From assembly GCA_015207155.1 (NCBI GenBank), contig JADEXK010000059.1, forward strand, positions 1 to 37,606: DNA of 37,606 nucleotides. The letters run 5' to 3'. Positions 24,610-33,117 of the stretch are shown piece by piece. Both the position numbers and the translations under genes were made by a program. The stretch's first letter is position 1; every line of letters begins with the position of its first letter. The DNA is from Nostocales cyanobacterium LEGE 11386. Lineage in GTDB: Bacteria; Cyanobacteriota; Cyanobacteriia; Cyanobacteriales; Nostocaceae. Under the pieces are notes generated by a model that saw nothing but the letters and a program-made list of their open reading frames with translations, did no database searches and had not been told where the DNA came from.

Positions 24610-25668
24610 TTAATTAGCTAATCGCGTGTAGTTTTGAGAAGGAATTGGTTTTAAACGCCCGGTTTGCACCAAAGCTTGATGAATCATCACTGCTACCTCA
24701 GCACGGGTAGCTTCTTGATTGGGAGCCAAGACATTTGGGTCTGGATAAGTAACTACAAGACCATTAGCTGTAGCAGTCGCAATTTTTTTAGTAGCGTATT
24801 CAGGAATATCTTGAGCATCTTTGTAAACACTTAAGACCTGCAACGGGTCGGATGGTTCTTGCAGATTTAACCCACTGACAAGAGCCACTAAAACTTGCAC
24901 TCGGGAAATTTTTTGTTCTGGTTGAAAGGTCTGATCAGGGTAGCCTTTTAAAAATCCAGTGGCAATAGCTTGGTCAATTGCCGATGTTGCCCAGGATTGA
25001 TCTGATACGTCTTTAAAAGACATGGTGTACTTAGCAAGCTTTTGGTCAAAAGCTTGTTGTAGTATGGTCGCAAATTCAGCGCGATTTACAGGCTGATTGG
25101 GTCTAAAGGAATAATCTGGAAAGCCCTTGATAATCCCACGGGAAGACAGAACGTCAATAAAACGACCTGCCCAAAAGTCAGTCGGGACGTCGTTAAATGC
25201 AATTGGTGGCGGAATAATTGACTTCTTCTCCCTAGGAGTAACTAAAGGCAAAGGTGATGATTGAATTGACGACTCAAAGTCTGTCAAGGAGAAAGATGTT
25301 TGCCTGTGTGATGGCTTGATGGGAGCTACCTTGGCAGATGGCAACACGAGGGGAGGAGTTGCTCTTTCTGTTGGGGATAGAGTAGTTCCAGATTCAACAA
25401 CGGTGACATCTCGAGGAGAGGGTAAGGTGTTGAGATGAGCATCTGCATTTGGTTCTAACCCAGATGATGCGGGATAGGTTTCAACCCTAGGAGATGGAGT
25501 CGGGGGTATGATTAGGTCATTCAAGTCCCAGCCTGTATGACTGCGAGACATTGACCAAAACAGAATTCCGCCAATAGTAGAGAAAGCAACCAAAATAGCG
25601 ATAAATTCATCAAAGCCAAGGGAATTTTTTTGAGATGACTCCGGTTCAGAAGGAGGCAGATTTGTCAT
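24610..25668 (-). CDS. SLH-domain protein with N-terminal membrane anchor
   Basis: A 352-residue protein. A membrane helix lies at about residues 20-40 (FIAILVAFSTIGGILFW) after a short polar tail. A Pro/Ser/Thr-rich linker runs to ~155. Three SLH repeats follow: FNDVPTDFWAGRFID...GFPDYSFRPNQPVNRAEFA, FKDVSDQSWAT...GYPDQTFQPEQKISRVQ and YKDAQDIPEYA...YPDPNVLAPNQEATRAE. SLH domains bind peptidoglycan or secondary wall polymer. There is no barrel domain, so this is not an Oms/SLH porin but a membrane-tethered wall-binding protein. ATG start. Confidence 0.85.
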   Translation of the reverse strand: MTNLPPSEPESSQKNSLGFDEFIAILVAFSTIGGILFWSMSRSHTGWDLNDLIIPPTPSPRVETYPASSGLEPNADAHLNTLPSPRDVTVVESGTTLSPTERATPPLVLPSAKVAPIKPSHRQTSFSLTDFESSIQSSPLPLVTPREKKSIIPPPIAFNDVPTDFWAGRFIDVLSSRGIIKGFPDYSFRPNQPVNRAEFATILQQAFDQKLAKYTMSFKDVSDQSWATSAIDQAIATGFLKGYPDQTFQPEQKISRVQVLVALVSGLNLQEPSDPLQVLSVYKDAQDIPEYATKKIATATANGLVVTYPDPNVLAPNQEATRAEVAVMIHQALVQTGRLKPIPSQNYTRLAN

Positions 25669-25785
25669 CGTAATTACCCTGGTAACCGTAAAATTTGTTT
25701 TTACTTTACAACAATTAGGGAAGCACAGGGGAGTAGAGGAGATTACTAATATAAGTTCTTTCCCCTCTGCCTCTTTATTTCCCCT

Positions 25786-27072
25786 TCACAGCACCCGTAG
25801 TAAACTGGGAATACTGTCTATCGCTTCTAAATTACGAATTTCTGCTAGGGCTTGCCGAAAATCTCCTTCCCGCACATCGTGAGTCACAACTACAATCTCC
25901 GCGAGTCCTTCCTGAAAGCCTGTCTGCACAACTGACTCTAAGCTGACGCCATAGTTGCCAAAGCAAGTACCTAGTTTGCCGATAACTCCGGGTTGGTCTT
26001 TGGTGAGGAACCGGGCATAAAACCGTGTTACTAGTTCTGTCATTGGGGCAATTTGACAGTAATCCTGGTGCCCACAAGTTAACAGTGGATTTGGTTTGGC
26101 TGTACTAGTTTTGAGGACAGCAACTAAATTTAAAATATCTGATGTGACAGCACTGGCTGTGGCACCTGCACCCGCACCGGGTCCAAAAAACATCACCTGC
26201 CCGATGGGTTCTCCTTCTACGAGAATGGCGTTGTAAACACCGTTGATGCTAGCTAACGGATGTGCTTTGGGCACTAAGGTGGGATGAACTCTGACGGAAA
26301 GGGGAGATGAGGAAGTGTATTGTTTAGCGATCGCTAACAATTTAATCACAAATCCCAATTTTTCAGCATAGGCTATATCTGTTTTGCTGACTTGCCGAAT
26401 TCCTTCACAATAAACATCTTCTAGATTGATGCGTCCACCAAAGCCTAATGATGCCAAGATGGCAATTTTATCTGCTGCATCCAAGCCGTCTACATCAGCT
26501 GTGGGGTCAGCTTCGGCGTAACCGAGTTTTTGGGCATCAGCTAAAACATCGCTGAAGTTGCTGCCTTCGGTTTGCATCCGTGTCAGGATGTAGTTAGTTG
26601 TACCGTTAACAATGCCAGTAACGGTATGAATACGGTTAACGCTTAAAGATTGTTTTAACGGTTGAATCACCGGGATACCGCCACCAACAGCAGCTTCCAA
26701 CATCACATATACACCAGCTTGGTTGGCAGTTGTAAAAATTTCTGCCCCAAACCGGGCGATCGCGGCTTTGTTGGCGGTGACGACGTGCTTCCCATGACTT
26801 AAGGCTTTGAGAATTAGCGATCGCGCTGGTTCCAGTCCACCCATCACCTCAACGACTATATCCACAGCCGGATCACTGACAATGGCTGCTAAATCTGTGG
26901 TTAATACGTCCGGAGGTAATTCTACTTGACGAATTTTATCAAGCGATCTTACTCCCACCCGATATATTTCTATCTCCCGCAACAACGGGTTACGCCCTAC
27001 TACATCTTGCAATAATTGCACTGTACCTGTGCCGACAGTGCCTAATCCTAATATTCCTAATTTCACACCCAC
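25786..27072 (-). CDS. hom: Homoserine dehydrogenase
   Basis: Reduces aspartate semialdehyde to homoserine in the threonine/methionine branch. The NAD(P) motif GLGTVG (10-15), VVTANKAAIA, the substrate loop NGTTNYILTRM and the catalytic-domain EADPTADVDGLDAADK are all present. A C-terminal ACT domain (about 350-428, DQPGVIGKLGTCFGNYGVSLESVVQ) probably senses amino acids for feedback. 428 residues is the normal monofunctional length. The frame opens with GTG; another GTG two codons later is equally possible. It is downstream of petH but separated by 249 bp of repeats. Confidence 0.95.
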   Translation of the reverse strand: MGVKLGILGLGTVGTGTVQLLQDVVGRNPLLREIEIYRVGVRSLDKIRQVELPPDVLTTDLAAIVSDPAVDIVVEVMGGLEPARSLILKALSHGKHVVTANKAAIARFGAEIFTTANQAGVYVMLEAAVGGGIPVIQPLKQSLSVNRIHTVTGIVNGTTNYILTRMQTEGSNFSDVLADAQKLGYAEADPTADVDGLDAADKIAILASLGFGGRINLEDVYCEGIRQVSKTDIAYAEKLGFVIKLLAIAKQYTSSSPLSVRVHPTLVPKAHPLASINGVYNAILVEGEPIGQVMFFGPGAGAGATASAVTSDILNLVAVLKTSTAKPNPLLTCGHQDYCQIAPMTELVTRFYARFLTKDQPGVIGKLGTCFGNYGVSLESVVQTGFQEGLAEIVVVTHDVREGDFRQALAEIRNLEAIDSIPSLLRVL

Positions 27073-27091
27073 AAATTTTGCACCCTATTTT

Positions 27092-27124
27092 CTGAGTGCT
27101 GAGTACTTCCTTCCTGAGTGCTGA
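27092..27124. repeat. Direct repeat upstream of hom
   Basis: CTGAGTGCTGA occurs at 27092-27102 and 27114-27124, 22 bases apart, in the probable leader of hom. It is of the short tandem-repeat type seen elsewhere in the window. Confidence 0.7.
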
Positions 27125-27241
27125 ATATTTATACTCATTAGCCTGTTAATCAGGGCTTTGTTGGTATAGCCCCAGGAATTAGTTCCTGCGGGTGAATCAA
27201 GCACTTAGAACTCTGTTCCCAGCTGTCCATATAAAACAATT

Positions 27242-27268
27242 GTAGGGTGGGTAAACAACCCACCCTAC
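27242..27268. terminator. 11-bp hairpin downstream of petH
   Basis: GTAGGGTGGGT (27242-27252) and ACCCACCCTAC (27258-27268) are perfect complements around a 5-nt loop, 53 bases past the petH stop. No strong T-run flanks it on the minus strand (CAATTGTTTTA follows). It could be a transcript-end hairpin or a dispersed palindrome; similar GTAGGGTGGG palindromes are familiar from Nostoc intergenic DNA. Confidence 0.6.
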
Positions 27269-27294
27269 TCATTATCCTTTGTTAATCGCCTCAG

Positions 27295-27322
27295 ACTAAT
27301 GACTAATGACTATGGACTAACC
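27295..27322. repeat. ACTAATG heptad repeat at the petH end
   Basis: Four units, ACTAATG ACTAATG ACTATGG ACTAACC, run into the petH stop codon. The unit matches that at 3949-3976 next to the bamA stop. Confidence 0.85.
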
Positions 27323-28665
27323 TAGTAGGTTTCTACATGCCAGCGATGAGCTTTTTTCAGTTCTTTCTGGTACTCACTCCAGACTACTCCTTCTTTAGCA
27401 GCAGCTGCTGTTAAGGCTTCATCAATGCCACCTTCCATACCGCGCAAACCGCAGATGTAGGTGTGAGTCTTTTCTTCTTTAATCAACTGCCACAGTTCAT
27501 CTGCATGTTCTGCTACACGATCTTGAATGTACATTCTGCCACCTTGGGGATTTTTCTGTTCCCGGCTGATGGCGTAGGTGAGGCGGAAGTTATCAGGATA
27601 CTTCTGCTGCATTTCTTCCAGTTCTTCTTTATATAGGATGTTTGGAGTTGTGGGAACACCAAATATCAGCCAAGAGAATCCTTTAAACTGGTACTCTGGG
27701 TTAGCTGCTCTTTCTGCATCCTTAAACATCCGCCATAGGTAAGCCCGCATGGGAGCAATACCTGTACCAGTTGCCATCATGATCACCTTGGCTTCAGGAT
27801 CATCGGGTAACAACATTTCCTTACCCACTGGCCCAGTGATTTTTACTTCTGCTCCTGGTTCCAAGAAACACAGGTGAGTAGAACAAACACCATAGACTGT
27901 TTCGCCTGTTTCAGGGTGCTTGTACTCTAACTGGCGGACGCACAAAGATACTGTTTTATCATCCACATCATCGCCATGACGAGTTGAGGCGATCGAATAT
28001 AGTCTGAGTTTTTCTGGCTTGCCGTTCTTATCCACACCTGGCGGAATAATGCCAATACTTTGCCCTTCTACGTACTTCAAATCACCGCCGGTCAGGTCAA
28101 ACTTGAGGTGCTGAACAATACCGATGCCGCCTTCTTTTACTAATGGTTCATTAGATATACACTTACCAATAAATGGGGCATTGGGACGGTAAATGTTCAC
28201 AGGAACGTCAGCGCCTTTTTTGGCTTTCGCTTGAGTCATGGTGTTGCCTTTTTTGTCCTTCTTCTTATGCTGTTCTTCAGCTGGTGGTTTAGCGAAGCCC
28301 TTGACTTCACTATTCGCATTCACAGGTGTGGCTTTACCATTCCCCTCACTGTTAGCACTCTCTCCAGATGTGACTAAAGCTTCCTCTTTGTGATCAGCAC
28401 TCGCCAATGAGGCTTTACCATTAAGTTGTTCTAGAGCACTTACAGGTTGGATACTAACAATTTTGCCGCCTAGGCGAGTGATCCGTCGCATTTCTTGATT
28501 CATGCGGTTGTAAGGTACTCTGATGAACACACTGCCACTTTTACGAATTGGGTAGTTCGTTTTATCAGTTTCTTCGTTTTGACGCAGACCCACCACTTCG
28601 TAAACGAAGACGCGGCTACCTAATTCTGTGTTGGCAGCACCCTCAACAGCACCTTGATTGTACAT
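27322..28665 (-). CDS. petH: Ferredoxin-NADP(+) reductase with CpcD-like domain
   Basis: Reduces NADP+ with electrons from photosystem I via ferredoxin. The 447 residues hold a CpcD-type phycobilisome-binding domain (~8-75, SRVFVYEVVGLRQNE...FIRVPYNRMNQEM), a flexible linker (~85-140), and the catalytic FAD and NADP domains with RLYSIAST, GTGIAPMRAYLW and the terminal WHVETY whose last Tyr stacks on the flavin. The frame is open 19 codons upstream, but ATG 28665 matches the known Anabaena start. An internal ATG at 28239 (MTQAKAKKG, residue 143) matches the N-terminus of the small FNR isoform known in Anabaena. It is divergent from prk. Confidence 0.96.
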   Translation of the reverse strand: MYNQGAVEGAANTELGSRVFVYEVVGLRQNEETDKTNYPIRKSGSVFIRVPYNRMNQEMRRITRLGGKIVSIQPVSALEQLNGKASLASADHKEEALVTSGESANSEGNGKATPVNANSEVKGFAKPPAEEQHKKKDKKGNTMTQAKAKKGADVPVNIYRPNAPFIGKCISNEPLVKEGGIGIVQHLKFDLTGGDLKYVEGQSIGIIPPGVDKNGKPEKLRLYSIASTRHGDDVDDKTVSLCVRQLEYKHPETGETVYGVCSTHLCFLEPGAEVKITGPVGKEMLLPDDPEAKVIMMATGTGIAPMRAYLWRMFKDAERAANPEYQFKGFSWLIFGVPTTPNILYKEELEEMQQKYPDNFRLTYAISREQKNPQGGRMYIQDRVAEHADELWQLIKEEKTHTYICGLRGMEGGIDEALTAAAAKEGVVWSEYQKELKKAHRWHVETY

Positions 28666-29071
28666 TCGTTCTACCACTCCGATTTTTACTAAACCGTTTC
28701 TCAAAAAAACTTTTCCCGTCACATACCAGCTTTAGTTTATCGGATTTTTGGCTACCAAAACTGGTGCTATGGGAAAGCGGCATCATGAGCTAATGCCGTA
28801 CTCAGTACACTCACCTAAAGACATGCAAGCATAGCAAAAAACACACCTGTTCACCTTCTACGGTAAAGGATAAGCCTTTGGGAGAATGTTAATAATGAGT
28901 CAATTTAATCTTTTTTTCGTGAACTACTACTCTGATCAGGGAGATAGGTTTCAACCACCCAAAGGGCAAGATGAAATGACATATAGCATGAAAAGGCAAC
29001 TTTGATTGGCACAAGCCATTCCTCATTTTGCCTCCAATGTGCTTACTTTTTTTGGGCATTTACACTAGATA

Positions 29072-29104
29072 GGACCAATCAAGAAAAATTTTTCTAATTG
29101 GTTC
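29072..29104. repeat. Interrupted palindrome upstream of petH
   Basis: The 14-bp perfect palindrome AGAAAAATTTTTCT (29082-29095) is flanked by ACCAAT and ATTGGT, extending the dyad to about 33 bp with a one-base slip. It has no T-run beyond the palindrome itself. It could be a protein-binding dyad between the two divergent genes. Confidence 0.6.
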
Positions 29105-29609
29105 TAAATTCTCTAGCGTATTTACCTCCCAGTAATGTTTTTAGCTATATATTTCACTATCACAGCTAATGCCATGATCAGAATAGGTTTAGCTACAAAC
29201 AATTATGATTGAGGGAAAAGTTATATAAGCAACTACAATCAGTTTTACTTGATGTGAAACATCTGTCAACCTCTGTCAGTACCTTGTGATCACCCTCATG
29301 TTCATACATTTGAGCTTTTTTAGACAATTACTGGCAAAAATTTTTATTGTGCAACTTATCCCATCATTCTGGAGATAGATTCTGGCTTTGAAGATGTAGA
29401 GCATTGCCAGAGCGCAAATTAAAATTCGCGAAAGTAGATAAAATTTGCTGCCAAAGAAAATTATACCTTATAGACTTGAAGAATAGAGGTACCAATCAAT
29501 ATATGTGGTTGACACATCGTTTGTAGGTGATGATGACGGGACTTTTAAAATCAAGAACTAAATCATTAGGATGACTGGTAAAGCTCTAGATGATTCCTGA
29601 CAGCAAACC

Positions 29610-29639
29610 TTGTTACAGAATACCCCCTTCTGTTAAAAT
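29610..29639 (+). promoter_or_regulatory. Candidate prk promoter
   Basis: TTGTTA (29610-29615) is followed after exactly 17 bases by TTAAAA(T) (29633-29639). It is a plausible sigma-70-type pair and would give a leader of about 210 bases before the prk ATG. Spacing is ideal; the -10 match is moderate. Confidence 0.4.
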
Positions 29640-29857
29640 CTAATATACCACTAGGATTAAATACTTACCAGCAGTAAATTAAGGTTCGGTCAGACAAGTG
29701 ACAACTATTACTTAGTTGTCTACTCGTCCAAATATTTCCTAGCCCTGCTGGGTAGCAAGAACGCAGGATAAACCAATGGGGTAAACTCCTGGCTTCAAAA
29801 TCTGCTGTGTGAAAAAATATTGATTGACACATTTGATTTAGTATTTAGAGGAGATTT

Positions 29858-30862
29858 ATGACAAGTAAGCCGGAACGCGTGGTATTGATTGGAGTAGCCG
29901 GAGACTCCGGGTGCGGTAAATCTACGTTTTTGCGTCGTTTAATAGATTTATTTGGTGAAGAGTTCATGACAGTCATCTGTTTAGATGACTATCATTCCCT
30001 AGATCGCAAACAGCGTAAAGAGACTGGAATCACTGCACTTGACCCCAGGGCAAACAATTTTGACCTGATGTATGAGCAAATTAAAGCGCTCAAGGAAGGT
30101 CAAGCAATTGATAAGCCGATTTACAACCACGAAACCGGCATGATTGATCCGCCAGAGCGCGTGGAGCCAAATCACATTGTCGTAGTTGAAGGACTGCATC
30201 CTTTATATGATGAGCGTGTGCGATCGCTGCTTGATTTCAGCGTCTATTTCGACATCAGCGATGAAGTTAAAATTGCCTGGAAAATCCAGCGAGACATGGC
30301 AGAAAGAGGTCATCGCTATGAAGATGTCTTAGCTCAAATCAATTCTCGTAAACCTGATTTTGAAAAGTTCATTGAACCACAAAGAGAATTTGCTGATGTA
30401 GTTCTCCAGGTATTGCCTACAAACTTAATCAAAAACGATACAGAGCGCAAAGTCCTGCGGGTACGTATGCTGCAACGTGAAGGTAAGGAAGGCTATGAGC
30501 CAACCTACCTATTTGATGAAGGTTCGACAATTCACTGGACTCCTTGCGGGCGCAAACTGACCTGTTCTTACCCTGGTATGCAACTGTACTATGGTTCAGA
30601 TGTCTATTACGGTCGCTACGTCTCAGTATTAGAGGTAGACGGTCAATTTGATAACCTGGAAGAAGTTATTTATATCGAAACCCATCTCAGTAAAACATCC
30701 ACCAAATATGATGGTGAAATGACTCACTTGTTACTCCAACACCGTGAGTATCCAGGTTCTAACAATGGAACTGGTTTGTTCCAAGTACTGACAGGTTTGA
30801 AAATGCGCGCTACTTACGAGCGGTTGACAACAAAGGAAGCAAAATTAGCAGTTCAAGTTTAA
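29858..30862 (+). CDS. prk: Phosphoribulokinase
   Basis: Phosphorylates ribulose-5-phosphate to RuBP in the Calvin cycle. 334 residues; P-loop GDSGCGKS (15-22), with catalytic-domain motifs CLDDYHSLDR and EGLHPLYDERVR. Four cysteines characteristic of light-regulated PRK are all present: C19 and C41 (P-loop pair) and C230 and C236 (CGRKLTC), so redox control by thioredoxin and by CP12/GAPDH binding is expected. AGAGGAG precedes the ATG at good distance. It has its own terminator. It is divergent from petH. Confidence 0.97.
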   Translation: MTSKPERVVLIGVAGDSGCGKSTFLRRLIDLFGEEFMTVICLDDYHSLDRKQRKETGITALDPRANNFDLMYEQIKALKEGQAIDKPIYNHETGMIDPPERVEPNHIVVVEGLHPLYDERVRSLLDFSVYFDISDEVKIAWKIQRDMAERGHRYEDVLAQINSRKPDFEKFIEPQREFADVVLQVLPTNLIKNDTERKVLRVRMLQREGKEGYEPTYLFDEGSTIHWTPCGRKLTCSYPGMQLYYGSDVYYGRYVSVLEVDGQFDNLEEVIYIETHLSKTSTKYDGEMTHLLLQHREYPGSNNGTGLFQVLTGLKMRATYERLTTKEAKLAVQV

Positions 30863-30889
30863 GCAAACAGTGTTTGTGTCAAAGCTTTT

Positions 30890-30918
30890 GGGGGTGCTTC
30901 TGGGTGTCCCCCTTTTTT
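30890..30918 (+). terminator. Intrinsic terminator after prk
   Basis: GGGGG (30890-30894) and CCCCC (30908-30912) form a GC stem with a 13-nt loop, followed immediately by TTTTTT. It lies 27 bases after the prk stop. Confidence 0.85.
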
Positions 30919-31025
30919 ATACCAGAAATCATATTGCAACTAATTAAATCTTATTATTTTAACTGAATACTTAATTACCATAAATGACTTTTTAAGAAAT
31001 ACTCACTACTGAGCATGTAAATATT

Positions 31026-31033
31026 GTTATGAT
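31026..31033 (+). promoter_or_regulatory. Extended -10 element upstream of metK
   Basis: TG-T-TATGAT is a good extended -10 hexamer (5 of 6), 77 bases before the metK start. No convincing -35 is present at 16-18 bases. Assignment is tentative. Confidence 0.35.
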
Positions 31034-31109
31034 TTCAGAAATTAGTAGCTGAACTAAATAAATATCCAAAATTTAGCCAGCGACAATACTTCAAAAGGAG
31101 GAAACCTCT

Positions 31110-32372
31110 TTGTCTCGTCGCTATTTATTTACCTCCGAATCAGTTACCGAAGGTCATCCAGATAAAATTTGCGATCAGATTTCTGATACTATTCTCGATG
31201 CCTTACTGACAGAAGATCCCAGCAGTCGTGTGGCAGCTGAGGTAGTAGTTAATACTGGTTTGGTGCTAATTACTGGTGAGATTACTAGCAAAGCTAATGT
31301 AAACTACGTCAACCTTGCCCGCAAAAAAATAGCTGAAATTGGCTATTTAGACGCTGTTAATGGATTTTCTGCGAGCAGTACCAGTGTGATCGTAGCTTTA
31401 GATGAACAATCACCCGATATCGCCCAAGGTGTTAACATCGCTCAAGAAACACGTCAGCAGGATAGTGATGAACTATTTGACGCAATTGGCGCGGGTGATC
31501 AAGGTATAATGTTTGGCTTTGCTTGCAACGAAACACCAGAACTGATGCCTTTACCCATCAGTCTCGCCCACCGCATTGCTCGCCGACTGGCAGTAGTCCG
31601 CAAAACAGGTAAGTTGTCATACCTCCGTCCCGACGGCAAAACACAAGTAACTGTTGCCTACGAAGACGGGCATCCGGTAGGTATTGATACGATTTTGATC
31701 TCTACTCAACACACAGAAAGTATTGGGGAAATCACTGATGAAGCTGCGGTACAGGCTAAAATTAAACAAGACCTTTGGTCAGTGGTAGTCGAACCTGTAT
31801 TTGGCGACATAGATATTAAACCGAGTCAGGAGACACGTTTTTTAGTCAACCCCACTGGCAAATTTGTCATTGGTGGACCCCAAGGAGACTCGGGATTGAC
31901 AGGACGGAAAATTATTGTTGATACCTACGGTGGTTATTCACGGCATGGCGGCGGCGCTTTTTCCGGTAAAGATCCCACTAAGGTAGACCGTTCTGCCGCT
32001 TATGCTGCTCGCTATGTAGCCAAAAATATTGTCGCTGCTGGGTTAGCCCAAAAATGTGAAGTTCAGCTAAGTTATGCCATTGGTGTAGCGCGGCCAGTGA
32101 GCATTTTCCTCGATACCTTTGGTACTGGCAAAGTAGATGATGAAACTTTATTGGAAGTAGTCAAACAGAACTTTGAACTACGTCCAGCAGGGATTATCCA
32201 TGTTTTCAATTTAAGCAACCTACCAAGTGAAAGAGGCGGACGTTTTTATCAGGACGTCGCGGCTTACGGTCATTTGGGGCGCAATGATTTAGATTTGCCC
32301 TGGGAGCGCACCGATAAGGCTGAATTGTTGAAAGAATTAGTCAATCAGTCGCTGGCGGCAGCGATCGCTTAG
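31110..32372 (+). CDS. metK: S-adenosylmethionine synthetase
   Basis: Makes SAM from methionine and ATP. 420 residues with all hallmark motifs: TEGHPDKICDQISD (ATP site, H16), GAGDQGIMFGFA and GGGAFSGKDPTKVDRSAAY. The start codon is TTG: AAGGAGG lies 8 bases upstream, an excellent ribosome site, and MSRRYLFTSESV is the family N-terminus. The rare start may lower or tune translation. It follows prk after a terminator, so it has its own promoter. No SAM-sensing riboswitch was recognised in the 247-bp upstream region. Confidence 0.97.
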   Translation: MSRRYLFTSESVTEGHPDKICDQISDTILDALLTEDPSSRVAAEVVVNTGLVLITGEITSKANVNYVNLARKKIAEIGYLDAVNGFSASSTSVIVALDEQSPDIAQGVNIAQETRQQDSDELFDAIGAGDQGIMFGFACNETPELMPLPISLAHRIARRLAVVRKTGKLSYLRPDGKTQVTVAYEDGHPVGIDTILISTQHTESIGEITDEAAVQAKIKQDLWSVVVEPVFGDIDIKPSQETRFLVNPTGKFVIGGPQGDSGLTGRKIIVDTYGGYSRHGGGAFSGKDPTKVDRSAAYAARYVAKNIVAAGLAQKCEVQLSYAIGVARPVSIFLDTFGTGKVDDETLLEVVKQNFELRPAGIIHVFNLSNLPSERGGRFYQDVAAYGHLGRNDLDLPWERTDKAELLKELVNQSLAAAIA

Positions 32373-33117
32373 ATACTAAATTAAACCTCAGCCGATCAGG
32401 AACTGGGTAAAATTATTTCTCATACCCCATATCCAGTTCCACTGAATTGAAATGTTCAGCCAATAAGCTGCGATAGAAGCCTCCCTCTGCTTTTATGGTG
32501 TCAAAATAAATACCAGGCAGAGGGGTTTCATCAAAAGTTACTTACACATAACCATAAATTAAGTTTTGCTCTTTGATTTATTCAGCCTATGGGTTGATTC
32601 CAGAGAAGTGTATTCAAAAATCAGTCAACTGCTCAACACAAGGCAAATACTCAAAGGAAAATTATTTGAGCATCACACCAATTGATGATAAAATCCCTAT
32701 TGACCTAGGAAGTATGTCAAAATATAGTGGCCTTAATGTTTCTAGCCCCATGAAACTCAAAGATGTTACTATGTGAACCCTATGTGTAGATTCCTAAGAC
32801 TAAGATTAGGATAGGTTAACATGCAGCCAATGGTCAAAATATCACCACAATTAACTGGGCATTAACAATAGTGGTGAAAAAGACAAGCTTTTGAAAGACA
32901 TTTGCTACCCAGGGATTTGTGGCTTCTACTACGCATCTGTGTAAACATTCATATCCAAAGTAATTAAATATTTAAGTACTCATGAAAATTATCTCGTAAG
33001 CAATTTTTTGAGCTTTTTATCAAAGAAGATAATACTAAATGCTAATTATCAATCAATTTGATCGTACCGACAAAAATGATGCGATCATATTTGCGGGAGG
33101 GTAAGGAGGTTTGAGGA
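32373..33117. other. Spacer between metK and the histidine kinase
   Basis: 745 bp, AT-rich. CCCTCTGC (32483-32490) and GCAGAGGG (32517-32524), with inner TGGT/ACCA pairing, form a hairpin about 110 bases after metK; a weak T-stretch follows. A 67-codon frame at 32573-32776 has no family look, a TTG start and no ribosome site, and is not called. AAGGAGG at the right end serves the kinase gene. Confidence 0.5.
32483..32524 (+). terminator. Possible metK terminator hairpin
   Basis: 8-bp complementary arms CCCTCTGC/GCAGAGGG with extra TGGT/ACCA pairing inside. Only GGTTTC follows, so termination efficiency is uncertain. Confidence 0.4.

Larger units (their letters stand above)
28723..29857. other. 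Long petH-prk divergent spacer
   Basis: About 1.1 kb without a supported gene. It holds the 5' regions of two photosynthetic genes. Features seen: an interrupted palindrome around AGAAAAATTTTTCT (29072-29104), a dyad GACAAC/GTTGTC near 29700-29723, and the prk promoter candidate at 29610-29639. I found no well-matched NtcA site (GTA-N8-TAC) by eye. Confidence 0.55.

Noticed and set aside
28723..29857. NtcA binding site in the petH-prk spacer
   Set aside because: No GTA-N8-TAC with good flanks was found by eye, so no site is claimed although nitrogen control of petH is known in Anabaena.
30919..31109. SAM-sensing riboswitch upstream of metK
   Set aside because: The region is AT-rich with no conserved SAM or SAH riboswitch core recognisable.
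32573..32776. 67-codon frame between metK and the histidine kinase
   Set aside because: TTG start without a ribosome site, composition unlike neighbouring genes, and no family resemblance.
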